Part shown: positions 23,407-27,431 of the stretch, in pieces
How positions within the stretch are numbered: the stretch's first letter is position 1
Layout: every line of letters starts with the position of its first letter
DNA from: a virus
Virus record (IMG/VR): IMGVR_UViG_3300033148_003007
Location: 1 to 27,431 of that record
DNA: 27,431 bases
Reading direction: 5' to 3' (one strand)
Translations under genes and position numbers: made by a program
The notes under the pieces: generated by a model
Seen by the model: only the letters and a program-made list of their open reading frames with translations
The model's database searches: none
Told to the model about the DNA's origin: nothing

Positions 23407-23463
23407 AAAAGCAACGAAACCAAAGAAATTAATCTTGTCAGTGTCTAAAAAAGAGGTAATAAA

Positions 23464-24816
23464 ATTAGAGAAGTAAATATAAATTGGATTCCAACCAAGA
23501 AACAAATGGAAGCATTTAAAATACTGAAAGATAAAAAGACGAATGAACTTCTATTTGGCGGTGGTGCAGGCGGGGCTAAATCTCATCTTGGTTGTGCATG
23601 GTTGATTTTGAACTGTTTAGAGTATCAGGGGTCTAGATGGTTAATGGGTAGAGCAGTGCTTAAGTCGCTTAAAGAATCAACTTTATTAACCTTTTTTGAT
23701 ATTTGTAAATCATGGGGCTTAATTAAAGGTGAAGATTATACTTATAACCAAATAGAAGGTATAATCAATTTTACTAAAACTAATTCAACTATTTATCTAA
23801 AAGATTTATTTGCTTATCCAAGCGACCCCGAATTTGACTCTCTTGGTTCTACTGAATTCACTGGAGTATTTATAGACGAAGGCGCACAGATTACTCTTAA
23901 AGCTTTTAATATATGTAAGTCAAGAATTAGGTACAAGTTAGATGAATTCGGGATTATACCTAAAATATTAATTTGCTCTAACCCATGTAAGAACTTTCTT
24001 TATTCAGATTTCTATAAACCTTGGAAGTCTGGAGAGTTATTAACTTATAGAAAGTTCTTACCTGCATTGGCAAAAGACAATCCATTTGTTTCAAAGTTCT
24101 ATATAGAAAACTTAAAGAAATTAGATATAATAAGTAAGGAAAGACTACTTTACGGTAACTGGGAGTACGATGACGACCCAAATAGATTATTTGAATACGA
24201 TAAAATAGTGGATATGTTTACTAACAACGTTAAAAGAGGAACTAAATATTGTATAGTAGACCAATCAGGTAGAGGAAGAGATAAAGCTGTTATAACTCTT
24301 TGGGACGGACTTTTTGTTTATAAAATATATATTTACTCAGTTGGAATAAGCAGTATGGATTTAGATAAAATACTTCAGACTGAGGGGATAAATAGAAGTA
24401 ATTGTTTAGCAGATGAAGATGGTGTAGGTTTTGGACTTGTTAAAGACCTACCGGGAATAAAAGGATTCGTTAACAATGCAACTGCTATTAAAGGATTAAA
24501 AAAAGCGTTGGACCAGACCAGAGTAGACATAAATTACGCTAATTTAAAAGCGCAGTGTTGGGACACGTTAGCAAATTACGTTAACGTTGGACAAATTGGC
24601 GTCTATAGAGATATTAAAATAGAACAGAAAAAATTAATTATAGAAGACTTAGAACACATAAAACAAACTAACGTAGGTAAAGACCAACCGTTTAGAGTAA
24701 GTACAAAAGAAAACTTAAAAGAAGAAATGGGTAGGTCAACAGATATAGGAGACACTTTTATGATGAGAATGTTCTTTGAGCTTAAACCCAGTTATGTACC
24801 GTATATTTCTATATAG
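23464..24816 (+). CDS. terL: Terminase large subunit (TerL), probable ATT start
   Basis: About 450 residues. The first in-frame ATG (23506) would cut off NINWIPTKKQ, the typical terminase N-terminus. The only start that fits AAGAGGTAAT is ATT 23464; the same twelve-base leader AGAGGTAATAAA precedes an ATG at 21338. In ATT numbering: Walker A GGGAGGAKS (32-40), Walker B VFIDE (135-139), an ATPase coupling motif near ILICSNP (about 169-175), and an RNase H-like nuclease with Asp266 (IVDQSGRGRDK), Asp317/Asp319 (ADEDG) and a late GDTFM. The enzyme packages DNA into the head through the portal and cuts the concatemer. All catalytic parts are present. Confidence 0.9.
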   Translation: MREVNINWIPTKKQMEAFKILKDKKTNELLFGGGAGGAKSHLGCAWLILNCLEYQGSRWLMGRAVLKSLKESTLLTFFDICKSWGLIKGEDYTYNQIEGIINFTKTNSTIYLKDLFAYPSDPEFDSLGSTEFTGVFIDEGAQITLKAFNICKSRIRYKLDEFGIIPKILICSNPCKNFLYSDFYKPWKSGELLTYRKFLPALAKDNPFVSKFYIENLKKLDIISKERLLYGNWEYDDDPNRLFEYDKIVDMFTNNVKRGTKYCIVDQSGRGRDKAVITLWDGLFVYKIYIYSVGISSMDLDKILQTEGINRSNCLADEDGVGFGLVKDLPGIKGFVNNATAIKGLKKALDQTRVDINYANLKAQCWDTLANYVNVGQIGVYRDIKIEQKKLIIEDLEHIKQTNVGKDQPFRVSTKENLKEEMGRSTDIGDTFMMRMFFELKPSYVPYISI

Positions 24817-24838
24817 ATTTAGGTAAAAGTACAGCGAA

Positions 24839-24848
24839 CTTATAAATA
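24839..24848 (+). promoter_or_regulatory. TATA box downstream of terminase
   Basis: CTTATAAATA in the gap after the terminase gene fits an archaeal TATA box. Transcription 24-27 bases downstream of its centre would begin at about 24869, exactly at the TTG that opens the next reading frame. It would drive the portal and head genes separately from the terminase. Confidence 0.5.
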
Positions 24849-24868
24849 CTTTCGTAACTAATATATAA

Positions 24869-25282
24869 TTGAGTATAAAGGTGATTATTATAGATGCACA
24901 ATATGAGAAAGATATTCCTTATGTTTATAGGGAATTACAAGATACTGTACAATTTTTCAATCTCACGACCGGCTCGCAAACGAAGGACATTCCACTTTAC
25001 GGAACTGTAAAAGGGATTTCCGAGATTTCTGTATCAGTTGGAAGCGTGGGAAATGAGTGGATTAGAAATGCTTCCTTTTCAGTTTTCAGAACGAACACAG
25101 TAGCCTCAATTGACGAAAGCTATCCAAGTGACAATTTACTTGGTAAAGTTAGTATGAACAATGCAAACGTTTTGTTTTTTGATAAAATAAGATTCAGTGA
25201 ACAGGATTTAAAAATTGTAATAAACCACAATGCCGGGACAAATAAATTAACTTCAGTTAACGTAAAATATTATTCTAAGTGA
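24869..25282 (+). CDS. Virion-type protein between terminase and portal
   Basis: A 137-residue beta-rich protein (IKVIIIDAQYEKDIPYVYRE at the start), not recognised. It has no in-frame ATG near its beginning. TTG 24869 would give a leaderless message from the TATA box at 24839, while GTG 24881 lies inside AAAGGTGATTA, the only Shine-Dalgarno-like sequence. ATT 24887 and ATA 24890 are further options. The C-terminal half has regular strands (DKIRFSEQDLKIVINHN, LTSVNVKYYSK), as in head-tail or decoration proteins. It sits between terminase and portal, which suggests a head component or head-tail connector. Confidence 0.6.
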   Translation: MSIKVIIIDAQYEKDIPYVYRELQDTVQFFNLTTGSQTKDIPLYGTVKGISEISVSVGSVGNEWIRNASFSVFRTNTVASIDESYPSDNLLGKVSMNNANVLFFDKIRFSEQDLKIVINHNAGTNKLTSVNVKYYSK

Positions 25283-25286
25283 TTAC

Positions 25287-25364
25287 GTGAAGAGGAAACG
25301 TTTAACAGTAGCAGAGATTTTTAGAAAAAGAATGTGGTATCTTAAACGTAGAGGAAAGCTGTGA
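25287..25364 (+). CDS. Possible 25-residue basic peptide
   Basis: A GTG-started frame with AAGTGATTAC as ribosome site codes for a strongly basic peptide (starting VKRKRLTVAEIFRKR; eleven of 25 residues are Lys or Arg). It fills the gap between the virion-type protein and the portal gene, whose ribosome site overlaps its end. It could be a DNA-binding peptide or only a leader that couples translation. Confidence 0.3.
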   Translation: MKRKRLTVAEIFRKRMWYLKRRGKL

Positions 25365-25368
25365 TTGT

Positions 25369-26664
25369 ATGAAAATATTAAATTTCAAAAAAGAGAAACA
25401 ATTAAGTTTAAGTGGGTATCTTTCTATTAAAAATGAAGTTAAAGAAAGTTTCAAAGGAGAAGTACGTGATATTCCAGTTAATTTTCCTAAAGATTTAGGA
25501 GCAGACCACCCATTCACTTTTGAAGATATGGAAAAAATATATAAATCTATTGGTATAGTAACTGGTGGAATCAATAAAATAACTGATTCAGTAGTAGGAG
25601 ATTTTTCTTTTAAAACTAAAACCAAAAAAGCAGAATTGATAATAAATAATTTCATAAAAAGCACTAATTTTACATCTGTTTTAAGAGAATGGATAAGAGA
25701 AGGTTTTGTAAAAGGAAATGGGTTCTTGGAATTAGATTTCGCTGGTAAAGGCATTAAAGTTCTCAATGCAAATAACATGTATGTAAAAAGAGATAATAAA
25801 GGTAATATAGAAGAATACAACCAATGGGTAGGAAATTTAACAAGATATACAAGGAAAAGCGCTAAATTGACTACATTTAAACCAAATCAAATAGCTCATC
25901 TAAAGATTAATAAAATATCTGGAGAACCATACGGAATTGGTATTATTTACCAAAACGAAAGAGTTATAGAAAATCTTGTACTTAACGAAGAAGAATTACA
26001 TAAATTAATTAGCAGAAAAGCCGGTGCGCCTATTCATGTTAAAGTAGGGAGAGAAGGCGAACAAGTTAATACAACAAATATTGATAAAGTTAAGACCAAT
26101 TTACAGTATATGACAAACAGAACAGAATGGGTAACTGATTCAAACGTTGATATGAAAGTAATAGAATTCGGCGAAATAGGAAAAAATTTAACTGATACAC
26201 TTAACCATGATATGACTATGTTGGCTTACGGTATGGAAATACCTATAGTTCTTTTCGGTGGCGGAAATATACCAGAAGGATTAGCAAAAGTTCAGTTAGA
26301 GGCATTTCAAAGAAAAATGGCTGTAATTCAGGAAGAAATAGAAAGTATAATAGAAGAAAACATATTCAAACCTTTATTGGAACTAAATGGCAGTAATGAC
26401 GAAGTTGACTTTACTTGGAATCTACCCGGAGAGGAAGAGATAAATAAGAGACTTGAAAAGTTAACTGCTTTACTTGGAAGTAATGTTTTTACATCAGAAC
26501 CTTTGAGACGAATGGCTGAATTGGAGATAGCTAAATTACTGGATTTAGAGGATGCAATTAAGTATCTTGCTAAACCTGAGAAGGAGAAAGAAGATGAAGA
26601 ACCTGAAGTAAAAAAGGAAGTTGAACCGGGAAAATCTAAAAGGGAAGATGGAGAGAGATTATAA
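25369..26664 (+). CDS. Phage portal protein
   Basis: A 431-residue protein with the HK97/SPP1-type portal layout. The N-terminal part has MEKIYKSIGIVTGGINKITD, the characteristic opening helix, and WIREGFVKGNGFLELDF follows. Then come VLNANNMYVKRDNKGNIEEY, FKPNQIAHLKI and GEPYGIGII. A long stem helix region (LNEEELHKLISRKAGAP) precedes HDMTMLAYGMEIPIVLFGGG, and a C-terminal crown contains LRRMAELEIAKLLDL. The acidic Lys/Glu-rich end (KPEKEKEDEEPEVKKEVEPG) is probably disordered. Twelve copies would form the ring through which TerL moves DNA. GTGATT precedes the ATG. Its stop overlaps the next start by one base (TAATG). Confidence 0.87.
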   Translation: MKILNFKKEKQLSLSGYLSIKNEVKESFKGEVRDIPVNFPKDLGADHPFTFEDMEKIYKSIGIVTGGINKITDSVVGDFSFKTKTKKAELIINNFIKSTNFTSVLREWIREGFVKGNGFLELDFAGKGIKVLNANNMYVKRDNKGNIEEYNQWVGNLTRYTRKSAKLTTFKPNQIAHLKINKISGEPYGIGIIYQNERVIENLVLNEEELHKLISRKAGAPIHVKVGREGEQVNTTNIDKVKTNLQYMTNRTEWVTDSNVDMKVIEFGEIGKNLTDTLNHDMTMLAYGMEIPIVLFGGGNIPEGLAKVQLEAFQRKMAVIQEEIESIIEENIFKPLLELNGSNDEVDFTWNLPGEEEINKRLEKLTALLGSNVFTSEPLRRMAELEIAKLLDLEDAIKYLAKPEKEKEDEEPEVKKEVEPGKSKREDGERL

Positions 26665-26873
26665 TGGCACAATTATGTGGTTCTGGTACTGGAAACGGAA
26701 TTAATTATGCAATGGTAGATAGTTCAATTGGAACTAATCAGGGCAGGTTATTAACCGTATCAGATGTAAAGGTAGAAGAGATTGGTTCACCTTGTTTCAA
26801 ACAAGCAACTATGGCTGCTTCAGTATTAATATTTCAAGCAGACGTATTAAATTATGTGGTGCAACCAATATGA
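26664..26873 (+). CDS. Small protein downstream of portal
   Basis: A 69-residue protein that I do not recognise, with GAGAGATT as ribosome site and a one-base overlap with the portal stop. It is Gly/Ser-rich at the start (CGSGTGNGINYAMVDSS) and hydrophobic at the end (ASVLIFQADVLNYVVQPI). It could be a small head protein. The next gene overlaps it by four bases. Confidence 0.5.
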   Translation: MAQLCGSGTGNGINYAMVDSSIGTNQGRLLTVSDVKVEEIGSPCFKQATMAASVLIFQADVLNYVVQPI

Positions 26874-27025
26874 AGATACTAAATAAACCAAATTGTCATA
26901 ATTATGATAGATGTGGCAATGAAGCAATTACATTAGTTAACGGGCTTTGGCTATGTGGCGAATGTTTAATTAAAGTAAACGAGAAAATCAAAAAACTAAA
27001 AGAAAAAATACTATTGGAAGAATGA
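26870..27025 (+). CDS. Small zinc-ribbon protein
   Basis: A 51-residue protein from ATG 26870, which overlaps the previous stop (ATGA); the longer in-frame ATG at 26792 is not supported. CHNYDRCGNEA and LCGECLI give two Cys pairs around WL, a typical zinc ribbon. The C-terminal half is a lysine-rich helix (VNEKIKKLKEKILLEE), which may dimerise as a coiled coil. It lies in the head operon between the portal and a virion protein. Confidence 0.55.
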   Translation: MKILNKPNCHNYDRCGNEAITLVNGLWLCGECLIKVNEKIKKLKEKILLEE

Positions 27026-27029
27026 TATT

Positions 27030-27110
27030 ATGTATTGTAAAAAATGTAAAAGAAATCATGCTAACAAATTAGTAGATTGTGATATTATTGGACTTGAAAC
27101 TAGACCATAA
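27030..27110 (+). CDS. Very small zinc-binding peptide
   Basis: A 26-residue peptide, MYCKKCKRNHANKLVDCD at its start. C3, C6, H10 and C17 form a possible single zinc site. GGAAGAATGATA lies before the ATG. It is close to the limit of what can be called a gene, but the metal-ligand pattern and gene-like position support it. Confidence 0.4.
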   Translation: MYCKKCKRNHANKLVDCDIIGLETRP

Positions 27111-27113
27111 AAG

Positions 27114-27431
27114 GTGATTAAATTTAGCGGAATAGAAGGAACAAGTGGAAGTCTGACAGGAACTACTCACAGAGCAGAAGTAACTGAAGATAATAAAATA
27201 GCTGTTTATGATAGTGTTATAAGCGGAGTATCTGTCCTTGAAGAAGGTTTAGTAGTAATGACTCATAGACATTGGAGAACTACAAGATGTTTATCTTATT
27301 CAGCTGGTTCAACATTTTATGAAATACCTCAAAATGGAAGTGCATCTATTTTATTTGATGTAGGAAGTGTAAATGGACATTTTAGTATCAGTACAGAAGC
27401 AGACGGCGATACTAAAACTGTATTTATGGAG
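27114..27431 (+). CDS. Probable virion protein, 3' end outside window
   Basis: The frame is open to the last base, giving at least 106 residues (VIKFSGIEGTSGSLTGTTHR at the start). It is rich in Gly, Ser, Thr and short strands (KIAVYDSVISGVSVLEEGLVVM, ASILFDVGSVNGHFSIST) and resembles a virion protein. There is no ATG near the beginning: GTG 27114 lies inside AAAGGTGATTA, the same setting as at 24881, and ATT 27117 or a codon further on are alternatives. Its place after the portal gene suits a head or decoration protein. Confidence 0.58.
   Translation, partial: MIKFSGIEGTSGSLTGTTHRAEVTEDNKIAVYDSVISGVSVLEEGLVVMTHRHWRTTRCLSYSAGSTFYEIPQNGSASILFDVGSVNGHFSISTEADGDTKTVFME

Larger units (their letters stand above)
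23119..23463. other. Non-coding regulatory region 2, upstream of terminase
   Basis: These 345 bases hold no convincing gene. They contain a TATA-like sequence near 23151, the 19-bp element shared with region 1 (23176-23194), copies of the CGNTANCAGTA motif, an imperfect GAGGG/CCCTC hairpin (about 23303-23323) and a final Shine-Dalgarno AAGAGGTAAT. The likely role is control of the packaging and head operon, or a DNA site for replication or packaging. Confidence 0.55.

Noticed and set aside
23401-23448. Fifteen-codon frame starting ATG upstream of the terminase
   Set aside because: It is in frame with the terminase but stops at 23446 and has no clear ribosome site; it also overlaps a motif copy. 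A leader peptide cannot be excluded.
25302-25820. Minus-strand open frame of 172 codons
   Set aside because: It lies opposite the portal gene, has a hydrophobic low-complexity composition typical of antisense AT-rich reading, and no ribosome site.
26328-26672. Minus-strand open frame of 114 codons
   Set aside because: Ser/Leu-rich antisense of the portal C-terminus; no signal for expression.
27022-27072. Sixteen-codon frame overlapping the zinc-ribbon stop
   Set aside because: The frame from ATG 27030 has a zinc-ligand pattern and a proper end before the next gene, so it is the better choice.

Overview
The window is an AT-rich, almost completely plus-strand-coded stretch of a tailed double-stranded DNA virus (or provirus) genome. 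The virus identity rests on a large terminase subunit (23464-24816), a portal protein (25369-26664), a baseplate-hub-like tail protein (1731-3293) and tail-fibre-like proteins (1-5360). An archaeal host is the best reading, though not proven. Supporting this are TATA boxes at 5833 and 24839, leaders of the GGTGAT type, an AbrB-like regulator, a DUF2341 protein, and a secreted Cys-rich protein with W-x-C-x-x-W repeats of a kind I associate with DPANN-type archaea. No integrase, tRNA, rRNA, CRISPR array or insertion sequence was seen.

Layout. (1) 1-5360: tail tip and fibre genes: a DUF2341 Cys-rich protein cut by the window start, the hub protein, a short tail protein, two unknowns, and two tandem paralogues each built of two repeat modules. 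(2) 5361-5894: a non-coding regulatory or origin-like region with a hairpin, several copies of an 11-bp motif (CGNTANCAGTA, both orientations) and a TATA box. (3) 5895-8957: replication and small-protein module: a TV-Pol-like family A-related polymerase, a PD-(D/E)XK-type nuclease, a NUMOD3 protein and small membrane proteins. (4) 8962-21311: a surface-glycan island: a secreted protein with about 25 N-glycosylation sequons, two GT4 and three GT2 glycosyltransferases (one fused to a methyltransferase), a radical SAM enzyme, a UDP-glucose/GDP-mannose dehydrogenase, a CapK/PaaK-like adenylate-forming enzyme, a HAD phosphatase and an aminotransferase resembling 2-aminoethylphosphonate transaminase. 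Small zinc-ribbon and AbrB-like genes lie between them. (5) 21338-23118: small regulators and unknowns, a cold-shock protein, and a candidate small terminase subunit. (6) 23119-23463: a second non-coding region sharing the 11-bp motif and a 19-bp composite element with region 2. (7) 23464-27431: packaging and head genes: terminase, a virion-like protein, portal, tiny zinc-binding proteins and a protein cut by the window end.

How it fits together. The head and tail genes flank a block of replication and host-modification genes. Two non-coding regions with the same motifs sit at the entry to the replication block and at the entry to the packaging block, so one protein may act at both. Within the glycan island many genes overlap by four bases (ATGA), which suggests coupled translation of a pathway that makes and attaches an unusual, probably acidic and possibly phosphonate-bearing sugar. 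The most unusual translational feature is that the terminase and at least one tail gene have good Shine-Dalgarno sequences followed by ATT where ATG is expected.
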